Positions 43,275-52,285 of a DNA stretch of 64,000 nt are shown here, in pieces. The DNA is from JAPPLB01 sp965204095. Lineage in GTDB: Bacteria; Acidobacteriota; Terriglobia; Bryobacterales; UBA6623. How positions within the stretch are numbered: the stretch's first letter is position 1; the number at the start of each line of letters is the position of its first letter. The notes beneath the pieces were generated by a model. It was not told where the DNA came from and did not search any database. It saw only the letters and a program-made list of their open reading frames with translations. The stretch is from positions 6,138,001-6,202,000 of the forward strand of contig OZ241991.1 in NCBI GenBank assembly GCA_965204095.1. Reading direction: 5' to 3'. The position numbers and the translations under genes were made by a program.

Positions 43275-44444
43275 ATGATAGAGCGTCTTGTCAAACAGCG
43301 CGTCCTGCAGGCGCTCGACTATCAGGCCGCTGTCGCTCTGATCGGACCTCGCCAGGTCGGTAAGACAACGCTTGCTCTCGATATCGCTGAACAGCGCAGC
43401 GCACTTTATCTTGACCTTGAAGACCGCGCTGACCGGGGCAAACTGCGCGATCCGGCGTTCTTCCTCGAGCGCTACGAGGACCGTCTCGTCATTCTCGATG
43501 AAATCCGCAGGGTCCCCGACTTGTTCCAGGACCTTCGCGGAATCATCGACCGGGGCCGGCGGCGCGGCAATCGGACGGGCCGGTTCCTGATTCTTGGCTC
43601 CGCATCGATCGACTTGCTGCGCCAGTCCGGTGAAAGCCTCGCAGGACGGATCGCCTATGTCGACATGCAGACGTTCAGCGTTCTGGAAGTGCCGCGAGCG
43701 GGCGACGCCTTGATCCGGCTTTGGGTGCGAGGTGGCTTCCCCGACAGCTACCTCGCTGCGGACGGTCGGCGGAGCTTCATGCTGCGCAAGGATTTTATCC
43801 GGACCTATCTCGAACGCGATGTGGCCATGTTCGGCCCTCGCCTGCCGGCCGAGACGCTGGAACGTCTCTGGATCATGCTGGCCCACAGCCAGGGAGGCAT
43901 CCTGAATGCGTCCCGTCTCGCGGCGTCGCTGGGTGTCAGCGTGCAGACCGTGAACCGCTATATCGATCTCTTGGTAGATCTGCTGCTGGTGCGGCGGCTT
44001 CCCCCCCTTCACGCGAACACCGGGAAGCGGCTGGTGAAGTCGCCAAAGATATATGTGAGAGACAGTGGTTTCGTCCATGCATTGCTCGGCGTCGATGATT
44101 TCAACACGCTCGCCGGCCATCCGGTAGTCGGGGCCAGTTGGGAGGGCTTTGTCATCGAGAACATGCTGGCATGCGCTCCGGAACGGACCGTGGCCGGCTT
44201 TTATCGCACGTCCGCCGGCGCCGAGATCGATCTATTGCTTCAGCTACCGGCTGGAGACCTCTGGGCGATCGAAATCAAGCGCGGCCGGGCGCCCAGACTG
44301 GATCGAGGTTTCCGCAATGCCCTCCTGGATCTGCATCCAACCCGCGCTTATATCGTGTATTCCGGTGAGGATCGCTATCCGATCGCGGAAGGCATCGAAG
44401 CGATCGGCACTGCCGATCTCGCAGCCTTGGTTCAAAACGCATGA
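43275..44444 (+). CDS. AAA ATPase with C-terminal DUF4143
   Basis: 389 residues. Walker A GPRQVGKTT near 24-32, Walker B RLVILDEI near 70, sensor-like FLILGSASIDLL; DUF4143 in the second half with IYVRDSGFVHALLG, WEGFVIENML and EIDLLLQL with EIKRG, a nuclease-like fold remnant. Function of the family is not established; genes are often scattered near mobile or defence loci. It is 84 bp upstream of an orphan HicB-like gene, possibly co-transcribed. A TF relic lies just upstream. Confidence 0.85.
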   Translation: MIERLVKQRVLQALDYQAAVALIGPRQVGKTTLALDIAEQRSALYLDLEDRADRGKLRDPAFFLERYEDRLVILDEIRRVPDLFQDLRGIIDRGRRRGNRTGRFLILGSASIDLLRQSGESLAGRIAYVDMQTFSVLEVPRAGDALIRLWVRGGFPDSYLAADGRRSFMLRKDFIRTYLERDVAMFGPRLPAETLERLWIMLAHSQGGILNASRLAASLGVSVQTVNRYIDLLVDLLLVRRLPPLHANTGKRLVKSPKIYVRDSGFVHALLGVDDFNTLAGHPVVGASWEGFVIENMLACAPERTVAGFYRTSAGAEIDLLLQLPAGDLWAIEIKRGRAPRLDRGFRNALLDLHPTRAYIVYSGEDRYPIAEGIEAIGTADLAALVQNA

Positions 44445-44528
44445 GCGGCTTTCGAGAGCGTTCTCGAAACACGCCGTCATCGTCCTCAACAAGTGGAAAA
44501 CAAGCTATATTCGGAAGGGCGGTGCGGA

Positions 44529-44750
44529 ATGAACAGGCAGTTGACCGCGATCGTCGAACGCGAGGGCGATGGATACGTCGCTTTGTGCCCGGAGGTGGAT
44601 GTCGCAAGCCAGGGAGACACTGTGACCGAAGCGCGCGACAATCTCACCGAAGCGCTGAGTCTGTTCTTCGAAACCGCCTCCGCAAAGGAAATGGACAAGC
44701 GCTTGCGCCGCGAAGTCTATGTGACCCGCGTCGAGGTTGCGGTTGGCTAG
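44529..44750 (+). CDS. HicB-like small protein without visible HicA
   Basis: 73 residues: LTAIVEREGDGYVALCPEVD, the HicB partial RNase H fold, then DTVTEARDNLTEALSLFFET. HicB antitoxins normally follow a roughly 60-residue HicA toxin; none is found on either side. The C-terminal DNA-binding domain of full-length HicB is also absent. It is likely a solitary HicB-fold protein. The stop overlaps by 4 bp the end of the convergent Gfo/Idh gene. Confidence 0.75.
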   Translation: MNRQLTAIVEREGDGYVALCPEVDVASQGDTVTEARDNLTEALSLFFETASAKEMDKRLRREVYVTRVEVAVG

Positions 44751-45949
44751 AGCGGCATAATCTCTTCACGGTCCGGGTCGAACTTCAGCCGGCGCTTTTG
44801 AAGGTAGGCGATATTGCCCAGGTGCGAAGCCTGGGCCGAGCGGTGACCGACCCAAACGTCGCCGTTGGGTCGCTTGCGAGTCCGGACGCAGTCCAGGAAG
44901 TTGTTGACGTGGTCGACGTTCATGTTGCCTTCGGCCTCGACAACGGTCGGCTTCGCATCGCGGCCCGGCGGATGAAACTCGTACTTCCTGCGGTCGATGA
45001 ACAATCGCCCCTCGGTGCCGATGATCTCGACCCCGGCTCCCCTCTTGCCGGGAGCTAGAGTCGCGTCGAACGTCGCCGTCCACTCGCTCCTGTATTCCAG
45101 CAGGGTGCTGATGGTGTCGGGTGCGGTCCGTCCGTCCTTGTAGTGGTAAACGCCTCCGGCCGCCACCGCGGAAATCGGATCGTCCTCTTCGAGCAGCATG
45201 TGGACGGCATCGATCCAGTGCGTGAACAGGTCGGTGATCTGGCCTCCGCCGAAATCGAGGTAGGCGCGGAAATTGAAGTACTGTTGAGGATCGTATTCCC
45301 GCCACTTGACGGGCCCCAGATAGCGCACCCAGTCGAGATTCGACGGCTGCGTTTTGAGCGTGTCGGGCGCCAGGCGGAGATGCGCGGAATTGCCGTGCCA
45401 CCAGGTGCGCGCCAGCGTGACCTTGCCGATCCGGCCGCTGTCGAAATATTCCTCTTTGGCCCGCTGGTAATGGCGTGCGGAACGCTGCTGCATGCCCACT
45501 TGGCAGACTCGCTCGTGCAGGCGAACTTCCTTGACGATCTTCGGACCCTCCTCGATATGGAGGGTCAGGGGCTTCTCGACATAGATGTCCTTGCCGGCGC
45601 GGGCGGCATCGATAACGATGTCCGCGTGCCAGTGATCGGGCGTCGCGACAATCACGGCGTCGACGTTCTGTTGGTCGAGCAATTCGCGGTGATCGGAAAA
45701 ACCCTTCGAGCCCGGGGCTTGCTCCTGAGCCCGGTCGATGCGGGAACTGTAGACGTCGCAGACCGCGGTCACGTCAACCGCAGCGTTTTTCTGGAAGGAG
45801 CGCATGACGCTGAGGCCGCGGCCTCCGCAGCCGATCAGGCCGAGCCGTACCCGGTTCGCCGCTCCCGCCACTCGCGAGTAGGAGGCGGCGCTCATCGCCA
45901 TCGCTCCGGCCCGCCGGAAGCACTCTCTTCGGCTGAATCTAGCCTGCAT
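44747..45949 (-). CDS. Tat-exported Gfo/Idh/MocA oxidoreductase with TF-derived start codon
   Basis: 400 residues. N-terminus MQARFSRRECFRRAGAMAMS is a Tat signal. Rossmann motif VRLGLIGCGGRGLSVM, then DHWHADIVIDAARAGKDIYV and EKPL. The C-terminal domain contains GGGQITDLFTHWIDAVHML. It belongs to the large exported Gfo/Idh group acting on sugars. The ATG (45947-45949) and first codons Met-Gln-Ala are the outer end of the TF element at 45940. The next in-frame ATG is inside the signal and would remove the twin arginines. Confidence 0.88.
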   Translation of the reverse strand: MQARFSRRECFRRAGAMAMSAASYSRVAGAANRVRLGLIGCGGRGLSVMRSFQKNAAVDVTAVCDVYSSRIDRAQEQAPGSKGFSDHRELLDQQNVDAVIVATPDHWHADIVIDAARAGKDIYVEKPLTLHIEEGPKIVKEVRLHERVCQVGMQQRSARHYQRAKEEYFDSGRIGKVTLARTWWHGNSAHLRLAPDTLKTQPSNLDWVRYLGPVKWREYDPQQYFNFRAYLDFGGGQITDLFTHWIDAVHMLLEEDDPISAVAAGGVYHYKDGRTAPDTISTLLEYRSEWTATFDATLAPGKRGAGVEIIGTEGRLFIDRRKYEFHPPGRDAKPTVVEAEGNMNVDHVNNFLDCVRTRKRPNGDVWVGHRSAQASHLGNIAYLQKRRLKFDPDREEIMPL

Positions 45950-46122
45950 TTCTCACCACGTGACGAGGCGGAGTGCGTGAAAGGGGTGTCAGGACGAGGC
46001 GCGAGCCGCTTGGCGCGCGCAGGCGTACTTGAACAGTACGTTGAGCACGGCAAGCAAGCGCAACGAAGTCCTGGCGGTCGTATCGCGTGCTCTGGCCGTC
46101 ATCTGGTGAGAAATGCAGGCTA
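45940..46122 (+). repeat. TF element, full short form
   Basis: 183 bp. Its left end, read on the minus strand, gives GGTGAGAAATGCAGGCTA and encodes the start of the neighbouring oxidoreductase gene. Confidence 0.94.
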
Positions 46123-46199
46123 GCGGCCTTCATCGCCGCCGATCATAGCACAGGGTCCTGGCCGAACTGATTGACGGAGGGCGGCTTGCACCGGATGCC

Positions 46200-46368
46200 G
46201 ACCTGCATTTCTCCTCACGTGGCGAGGCGAAGTGCGTGAGAGGCGCGCGTCGCTGGGCGAGCGCAACACGGCCTATACGGTCCGCCGGCCCTCAGACATT
46301 TCTTTCGAGAGCGAACCAAGCCGCCACCAAAGGTTTTCACAAATAACTAACCACTAACCACTGCCTTT
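46200..46368 (+). repeat. TF element, long form, right end missing
   Basis: Left end GACCTGCATTTCTCCTCACG, shortened left arm, then the long-form TCAGACATTTCTTTCGAGAG block and heptads CTAACCA at about 46335-46359. It abuts the stop of the M20 gene (CAGCGAAGG). There is no TA at the left end. Confidence 0.85.
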
Positions 46369-47954
46369 CAGCGAAGGGCGGGGTACTCGATTCCCAACTG
46401 TTCGAGGTAGGTTTCGTAACGGCTGGGGTCGTAGCGAAGTTTTTCGAGTTCAGGCCGAAAGCGCTTCATCTTGTCGGCATTGAGATGGATCGGCGGTTGC
46501 ACGTCGGCGGGAATCAACGATTCCCACTTGGTGTCCTTGGTCTGCTCCCGGAAATACTCCCAGGCCTGGGCGACGAGTCCGGGATCTGCGAACATCTCGA
46601 TCGCCGTCATCGCCTGCGCTTTCGCGCCGGCGGTCGCTCCCTTGTGCGCGAGCGGCGTGGCCATCGAAATCGCTCGGGACCAGTGGTGCCCGATCAGGTT
46701 GGGTATGTTCGACGGGTAGCGCAAGACGACCGTGGGCACGTTCCAACTGACTTCGGCGATGTCGTCGGACCCCGAAGAAGCGGCGAGTGAACCTTGCAGT
46801 TCCGATACTTCCGTCTCCAGCCCCGTCACCTCGGCGTCGAGTTCCTTCTGCACGGCCCGGGCGAGCGTCAAGTCCGCTTCGCTCCAGCGCGGCATGCCCA
46901 CTTTCTTGATGTTGGAGTGGAGCAACTCGGCCACCGGCTTGTTGAAATGCCCTTGCCACGTTGCCCCCAGAACTCGTTCGCTGACCGTCGTGTCGGTCAT
47001 CATCGCGGCGCCTTTGGCGATTCGGGTGCCCAGAGCATGCAACTGCTTCACGTTCGGATAGTCGAGTTCGCGAAAGAAGTACCACACGGTCGCCACCGGC
47101 GGGACGACGTTCGGCTGGTCTCCTCCGTGCGTGATGACGTAGTGCGACCGCTGCTGGAGCCGCAGGTGCTCGCGGCGGTAGTTCCAGCCCGTGTTCATCA
47201 ACTCGACGGCGTCAAGCGCGCTGCGGCCCATCCAGGGTGATCCGGCGCCATGCGCGCTACGGCCTCGAAAAGTGTATTGGGTCGAGACGAGCGCCAGGCC
47301 GCGAATGCCATAGTTCGTCGAGAAACTCGTCGACACATGCGCGCAGAGCATCACGTCGAGATCGTTGAACAACCCCTCGCGGGCCATGTAGGTGCGGCTC
47401 CCGAGCAGCTCTTCGGCAATGCCGGGATAGACGCGGATCGTTCCCTGCATGTTGTGTTTTTCGAGGAGTTCCTTGACCGCGAGAGCCGCCGTAACGTTCA
47501 CGGCCTGTCCGGCGTTGTGTCCTTCGCCATGGCCCGGACCGCCCTCGATCAAGGGCTTGTGATAGGCCACGCCGGGAGTTTGCGATGTTTCCGGCAGCCC
47601 GTCGATATCGGCCATGAACCCGATAACCGGTTTGCCGGAACCCCATTCCGCGACGAACGCCGTCGGCATGCCCGCTACGCCGAGCTTGACGCGGAAGCCG
47701 TCTTTCTTGAGCAGATCCGTGACGTATTTCGCCGATTCGAATTCGTGGTAGCCCAACTCCGAGAAACTAAACAATGAGTCGGTGATCTCCTGAACCAGCT
47801 TTCTACGGGCCTCGACGCCTTCCATCGCCTGATTCTTGAGTTGCTCCCTGCTCGGTCGCTGAGCAGAGGCAAGGGGCGCAAGCAGCGACGCGCAGAGCAG
47901 TGCGAAGCCGGCTTTGATGAAGTGATTTCCGATATTGCCCTCGAAAGGTTTCAT
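46368..47954 (-). CDS. Secreted M20 family amidohydrolase/peptidase
   Basis: 528 residues. Signal peptide FALLCASLLAPLASAQ, then the M20D-type fold: FSELGYHEFESAKYVTDLL, VIGFMADIDGLPET, GPGHGEGHNAGQA (metal His), GIAEELLGSRTYM (Glu pair), CAHVSTSF, HGAGSPWMGRSALDAVELMNTG (dimerisation domain), YVITHGGDQPNVVPPVATV. Relatives act on N-acyl or aminobenzoyl-glutamate-type amides. The ATG at 47954 is chosen; the ATG at 47978 lies in the TF element in frame and gives an MQASLITA extension. Confidence 0.88.
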   Translation of the reverse strand: MKPFEGNIGNHFIKAGFALLCASLLAPLASAQRPSREQLKNQAMEGVEARRKLVQEITDSLFSFSELGYHEFESAKYVTDLLKKDGFRVKLGVAGMPTAFVAEWGSGKPVIGFMADIDGLPETSQTPGVAYHKPLIEGGPGHGEGHNAGQAVNVTAALAVKELLEKHNMQGTIRVYPGIAEELLGSRTYMAREGLFNDLDVMLCAHVSTSFSTNYGIRGLALVSTQYTFRGRSAHGAGSPWMGRSALDAVELMNTGWNYRREHLRLQQRSHYVITHGGDQPNVVPPVATVWYFFRELDYPNVKQLHALGTRIAKGAAMMTDTTVSERVLGATWQGHFNKPVAELLHSNIKKVGMPRWSEADLTLARAVQKELDAEVTGLETEVSELQGSLAASSGSDDIAEVSWNVPTVVLRYPSNIPNLIGHHWSRAISMATPLAHKGATAGAKAQAMTAIEMFADPGLVAQAWEYFREQTKDTKWESLIPADVQPPIHLNADKMKRFRPELEKLRYDPSRYETYLEQLGIEYPALR

Positions 47955-47968
47955 AGCGGTGATGAGAC

Positions 47969-48151
47969 TGGCCTGCATGTCTCCCCACGTGGCGAGGCGA
48001 AGTGGGTGAGAGGGCCGTCAGGACGAGGCGCGAGCCGCTTGGCGCGCGCAGGCGTACTTGAACAGTACGTTGAGCACGGCAAGCAAGCGCAACGAAGTCC
48101 TGGCGGTCATACCGCGTGCTTCGGCCGTAACGTGGTGAGAAATGCAGGCTA
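47969..48151 (+). repeat. TF element, full short form
   Basis: 183 bp, left boundary TGGCCTGC, right end GCAGGCTA. Its left end gives an in-frame ATG to the minus-strand M20 gene. Confidence 0.93.
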
Positions 48152-48180
48152 GCATTTTGGTGCTGCCGGGTCTACCGGCC

Positions 48181-48260
48181 TGAAACATCCGCCTGATCAA
48201 GCGGCGTTGACGCCCATCCGGATGTTCCCTGTTTGTATGATCCGCACACGGACGGAGGAA
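48181..48260 (+). repeat. Second repeat family, copy 1
   Basis: TGAAACATCCGCCTGATCAA followed by GCGGCGTTGAC and ending TGTATGATCCGCACACGGAC. It matches 50350-50430 over about 80 bp, and a partial third copy TGATCCGCACGCGGGCGGAG lies at about 48299. An AAAACTG heptad run separates the partial copies. Confidence 0.75.
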
Positions 48261-48377
48261 AACCAAAAACCAAAAACTGAAAACTGAAAAACTGCCGTCA
48301 TGATCCGCACGCGGGCGGAGGAAATACTCGTCCAGGCAGTCCTGCCGGATTCGGCCTCTGCGATACAGTGAAGCCCC

Positions 48378-49565
48378 ATGCAATGGCCTCATCTCAAGAA
48401 GATCGCCTTCCGGTGGCTGTTCGCCTATCTGATGCTGTATCTCATTCAGTTGCCGCCTGATTGGCTCTGGAACCGGTTCGTCCCCTGGACGGGCAAACTG
48501 CTCGGTGTCGATGCTACCTGGCGACTCAACGGCAGCGGAGACACGACCTTCCACTACGTCCAGGTCCTCTGCTTCGTCCTATTAGCCTTGGCCGCCGCGC
48601 TAGTGTGGTCGCTCGCCGACCGCAAACGCGCCCACGATCAGCGCCTTTACCTGGGACTCCGTGTGCTGGTTCGCCTGTCGCTCGGCATGGTGCTGATCGG
48701 TTATGGAGCGGCGAAGGTGATCCCATCGCAGTTTCCCCCGTTGGCGCTGCACCGGCTGGTGCAGCCGTTCGGCGACGCCTCTCCCATGGGACTGTTATGG
48801 ACCTTCATGGGTGCGTCCGCCCCATACACCATATTCAGCGGCGCTGTGGAGATGCTGGCGGGGCTGCTGCTCTTTTTCCCCCGCACGACCACGCTCGGGG
48901 CGCTTGTCTCGATCGCGGTCATGAGCCATGTCGTGGTGCTCAATTTCTGCTACGACGTGCCGGTGAAGTTGTTCTCCCTGCACCTTCTGGCGCTGGCGAT
49001 CTTTCTGGCGGCCCCGGACGCAAGGAGGCTGCTGAACCTGTTCGTCTTGAACCGCACTGCGGACCCCGCTTCGGCGGAGACCGTCTTGCGACGGCCCGCT
49101 TTTCTACGCGCTGCCTTCGTGTTGAAGCTGCTGCTGCTGGCCGGGGTTACGGTGGGGTCTCTCTACCAATCCCATTCGACACTGCGAGCGATGTCGGCGA
49201 AGTCTCCGCTGTATGGAATCTGGGAGGTGAAGGAATACGCCCTGGACGGTGAGGACCGCCCGCCGCAGGTTCCTGACAACGTTCGCTGGCGGAGATTGAT
49301 CATCGGCCGTTCCGAACAGTTTGCATTCCTTGAACGCATGGACGGTAAGCGCCGCGGCTATGCTCTGAACCTGGACCCTGCTGCCGGGAAGCTGTTCTTG
49401 GATAGTGAATTTGCCTACAGCACGCCCGCCCCGGAAACAATGCATCTGGATGGGAGCCATTACGGTCGTGCTCTCAGCGTCACGATGCGCCGTGTCGACG
49501 AAAGCGAGTTCCGGCTGATCAACCGCGGCTTCCACTGGATCAACGAAGCGCCGTTCAACCGCTGA
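48378..49565 (+). CDS. DoxX-like multi-pass membrane protein
   Basis: 395 residues with about eight hydrophobic segments: YLMLYLIQLPPDWLW, VLCFVLLALAAALVW, LVRLSLGMVLIGYGAAKVIP, IFSGAVEMLAGLLLFFPRT and later helices. Then a roughly 130-residue soluble C-terminal domain (IWEVKEYALDGEDRPPQVPD). The helical part resembles DoxX/DoxD-type proteins; function unknown. Confidence 0.75.
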   Translation: MQWPHLKKIAFRWLFAYLMLYLIQLPPDWLWNRFVPWTGKLLGVDATWRLNGSGDTTFHYVQVLCFVLLALAAALVWSLADRKRAHDQRLYLGLRVLVRLSLGMVLIGYGAAKVIPSQFPPLALHRLVQPFGDASPMGLLWTFMGASAPYTIFSGAVEMLAGLLLFFPRTTTLGALVSIAVMSHVVVLNFCYDVPVKLFSLHLLALAIFLAAPDARRLLNLFVLNRTADPASAETVLRRPAFLRAAFVLKLLLLAGVTVGSLYQSHSTLRAMSAKSPLYGIWEVKEYALDGEDRPPQVPDNVRWRRLIIGRSEQFAFLERMDGKRRGYALNLDPAAGKLFLDSEFAYSTPAPETMHLDGSHYGRALSVTMRRVDESEFRLINRGFHWINEAPFNR

Positions 49566-49746
49566 GCAGTTTGTTTCGCGAATACGGTCCCGCCTGTGTT
49601 GGCCATGCAGCAGCCGTTCCGAATCCGCTGCCAATTGGCATGCACAGAATGGCGGGCATTGAGAAACCCGCCGGACCCTACTTGCACAGGTGACTCTACT
49701 GATGATTCGGAGAGACTCGATTCTTGACCGTGTAAGATGACGAAAC

Positions 49747-50229
49747 GTGAAGCTCTTCCTGAAGACCGCGCTGTTCACGGTGGTGATGCCCGGCACGTTT
49801 GCGGTATTGCTTCCGATCTTGATTGCGGCAGATCGAACGGCCGCCGGCGGCGCGGCGCGGGGGTTGGCCCTGTCTCTCTTCGCGTTCGGCATCGTCGTGT
49901 ATCTGCGCTCGGCGTGGGACTTTGCCGTCTTTGGGAGCGGAACCCCCGCGCCGATCGACGCCCCGAAGCGGCTCGTGACGCGGGGTTTCTACCGCTACAC
50001 GCGAAACCCGATGTACGTAGCCGTGCTGACGGTGGTCGTCGGGTGGGCGGTCTTCTTCGGAGCTGTCATCCTTGTGTTCTACGCGGCCCTGCTGTTCGTG
50101 ATTTTCTCCCTGTTCATACGGCTCTACGAAGAGCCGCGCCTTGCGCGGGAGTTCGGCGGCGAATATGCAGCGTACGTTACACAGGTCGGTCGTTGGCTGC
50201 CTCGGCGTCCCCGCGGCAAGGTCACCTGA
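49747..50229 (+). CDS. Isoprenylcysteine carboxyl methyltransferase family protein
   Basis: 160 residues, GTG start, four to five membrane helices. The family motif GFYRYTRNPMYVAVLTVVVG is followed by LYEEPRLAREFGGEYAAYVT and a basic tail. Bacterial members (ICMT/PEMT-like) methylate small or lipid substrates, mostly unknown. No partner gene is evident. Confidence 0.85.
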   Translation: MKLFLKTALFTVVMPGTFAVLLPILIAADRTAAGGAARGLALSLFAFGIVVYLRSAWDFAVFGSGTPAPIDAPKRLVTRGFYRYTRNPMYVAVLTVVVGWAVFFGAVILVFYAALLFVIFSLFIRLYEEPRLAREFGGEYAAYVTQVGRWLPRRPRGKVT

Positions 50230-50349
50230 AACCGCGAGCCCCGAATCTCGAGTGCCGGCGGACTTCAGAAGAGGCTTTGACCAGCACTCGGCGCATTGAT
50301 CGGTGTCGCGGCGCCTCCCCAGCCAACCTTCACCTCTCCACCGCTAGTG

Positions 50350-50440
50350 TGAAACATACTCTGGATCAAGTGGCGTTGACACCGGACCGGGTGTTTCCCG
50401 CTTGTATGATCCGCACGCGGGCGGTGAGGAATACAGGCTA
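50350..50440 (+). repeat. Second repeat family, copy 2, joined to a TF right end
   Basis: TGAAACATACTCTGGATCAA with GTGGCGTTGACAC and TGTATGATCCGCACGCGGGC, about 80 bp matching 48181-48260. It is followed by GAGGAATACAGGCTA, a variant of the TF right end, so the right end of one family has been attached to the other. Confidence 0.7.
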
Positions 50441-50450
50441 ACGGCTTGTT

Positions 50451-52199
50451 ATGGTATGCGGCATGCGTGATCCCCAAAAACTTCGCAGTGCCCGCTGGTT
50501 CGGCGGGTCGGAATATGAAGCCCTCGTTCGCCGCGCCGCCCTTCGTTCCGAGGGCTTGGGGCCGGCCGGGTTCGAGGGCAAGCCGGTCATTGGCATCTGC
50601 AACTCCTGGAGCGAGCTCACGCACTGCAACGTGCATCTCAGGCGTGTCGCCGAAGCGGTCAAGCGCGGAGTCTGGGCGGCCGGCGGGGTGCCTCTCGAGT
50701 TCCCGACCATCTCGCTAGGCGAGCTCTTTATGAAGCCCACGACGATGCTCTTCCGCAACCTAATGGCGATGGACGTCGAGGAATGCATCACCGCCAACCC
50801 CATCGATGGCGTCGTGTTGCTCAGCGGTTGTGACAAGACCACGCCTGCCCAACTGATGGGCGCCGCCAGCGCCGACCTGCCCGCCGTCATGGTCACCGGG
50901 GGACCGCAGCTCAGCGGTCATTGGGGGCGAAAGGAGATCGGTTCGGGCACCGACGGCCGGCTGCTCTTTCAGGAGTACCGGGCCGGGCGGCTGACCGACG
51001 AACAGCTCGCCGAAGTCGAAGGCTGCATCGCGCGAAGCAATGGTCACTGCATGGTCATGGGCACCGCTTCGACCATGGCGTCGATGGCCGAATCCCTGGG
51101 GATCACGCTGCCTGGGGCCGCCGCGATTCCCGCCGCCGATGCGCGCCGCTTCCAGCTCGCCGAAGACGCCGGCCGGTGCATCGTGGACATGGTTTGGGAA
51201 GACCTGCGGCCCTCGAAGATTCTCACCCGCGCCGCATTCGAGAACGCGGTTCGGACCGACATGGCGATCGGCGGCTCGACCAATGCCGTCGTCCACCTGC
51301 TAGCCATCGCCGGACGCGCCGGGGTGGACCTGCGTCTGAGCGACTTCGACCGCCTCTCCCGCGAGACGCCCTTCCTGGCCAACATCAAGCCGTCCGGCCG
51401 CTATCTCATGGAGGACTTCTACTACGCCGGCGGCTTGCCCGTAGTCATGAAAGAGATCCTGCCTTTGCTGGACGGCTCGTCATTAACGGCGAACGGCCGG
51501 ACCATCGCCGAAAACGTAGCGGATGCGGCGTGTTCGAACACCGACGTGATCCGTCCCCTCGACCGGCCTCTCAACGACGAAGGGGGCACCGCGGTTCTTT
51601 ACGGCAATCTCGCTCCCGACGGCGCGGTCATCAAACAGACGGCTGCCTCGCCGCACTTGCTCCGACACCGAGGCAAGGCAGTCGTCTTCGATCGCTACGA
51701 AGAGTTGCGGGCGCGCATCGACGACGACGGCTTGGAGATCGACGAAAACTCCGTCCTCGTGCTGAAGCATGCCGGCCCCACCGGCGGGCCGGGCTTCCCC
51801 GAGTGGGGGCATCTGCCGATTCCCGCCAGGCTGCTCAAGCAGGGGATTGACGACATCGTTCGCATCAGCGATGCCCGCATGAGCGGTACGAGCTTCGGGA
51901 CGGACGTCCTGCATGTCTCGCCGGAAGCCGCGGTGGGCGGTCCGCTCGCCGCCGTCCGGACGGGCGACGTGATCGAGCTCGACGTCCCGGCCCGGCGCAT
52001 TCAGCTCCGGGTCGAGGACAACGAGATTCTCAAACGCCTCGAAGCCTACCAACCGCCCCCGGCTCCTTATCGCCGCGGTTACGGTCGGCTCTTTCTTCGC
52101 GAAGTCACCCAGGCGCACGAAGGGTGTGACTTCCGCTTCCTGGAACGGCTTCCCGAGGGCGAAGCCGCCGGCGCTTTCGATGCAGGAAGGCTCCCATAG
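50451..52199 (+). CDS. IlvD/Edd family dehydratase, arabinonate-dehydratase type
   Basis: 582 residues. Fe-S cluster and active-site motifs: ICNSWSELTHCN, LSGCDKTTPAQLMGAA, NGHCMVMGTASTMASMAE, GGSTNAVVHLLAIAGR and HAGPTGGPGFPEWG. The order and spacing match pentonate (L-arabinonate/D-xylonate) dehydratases rather than the valine-pathway IlvD; the substrate is inferred. The start could be 50463 (MRDPQKLRS). The stop TAG (52197-52199) comes from a truncated TF element. The next gene, an SDR, is convergent. Confidence 0.88.
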   Translation: MVCGMRDPQKLRSARWFGGSEYEALVRRAALRSEGLGPAGFEGKPVIGICNSWSELTHCNVHLRRVAEAVKRGVWAAGGVPLEFPTISLGELFMKPTTMLFRNLMAMDVEECITANPIDGVVLLSGCDKTTPAQLMGAASADLPAVMVTGGPQLSGHWGRKEIGSGTDGRLLFQEYRAGRLTDEQLAEVEGCIARSNGHCMVMGTASTMASMAESLGITLPGAAAIPAADARRFQLAEDAGRCIVDMVWEDLRPSKILTRAAFENAVRTDMAIGGSTNAVVHLLAIAGRAGVDLRLSDFDRLSRETPFLANIKPSGRYLMEDFYYAGGLPVVMKEILPLLDGSSLTANGRTIAENVADAACSNTDVIRPLDRPLNDEGGTAVLYGNLAPDGAVIKQTAASPHLLRHRGKAVVFDRYEELRARIDDDGLEIDENSVLVLKHAGPTGGPGFPEWGHLPIPARLLKQGIDDIVRISDARMSGTSFGTDVLHVSPEAAVGGPLAAVRTGDVIELDVPARRIQLRVEDNEILKRLEAYQPPPAPYRRGYGRLFLREVTQAHEGCDFRFLERLPEGEAAGAFDAGRLP

Positions 52200-52275
52200 C
52201 CTGCAGGTCTCAGCACGTGGAGAGGTGAAGTGCGTGAGTGGGCCGTCAGGACGAGGCGCGAGCCGCCTTACGCGC
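52197..52275 (+). repeat. TF element, left part only
   Basis: Starts TAGCCTGCAGGTCTCAGCAC, provides the dehydratase stop codon, and ends about 79 bp in, next to the 3' end of the SDR gene. Confidence 0.85.
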
Positions 52276-52285
52276 CTGCGGCAGT

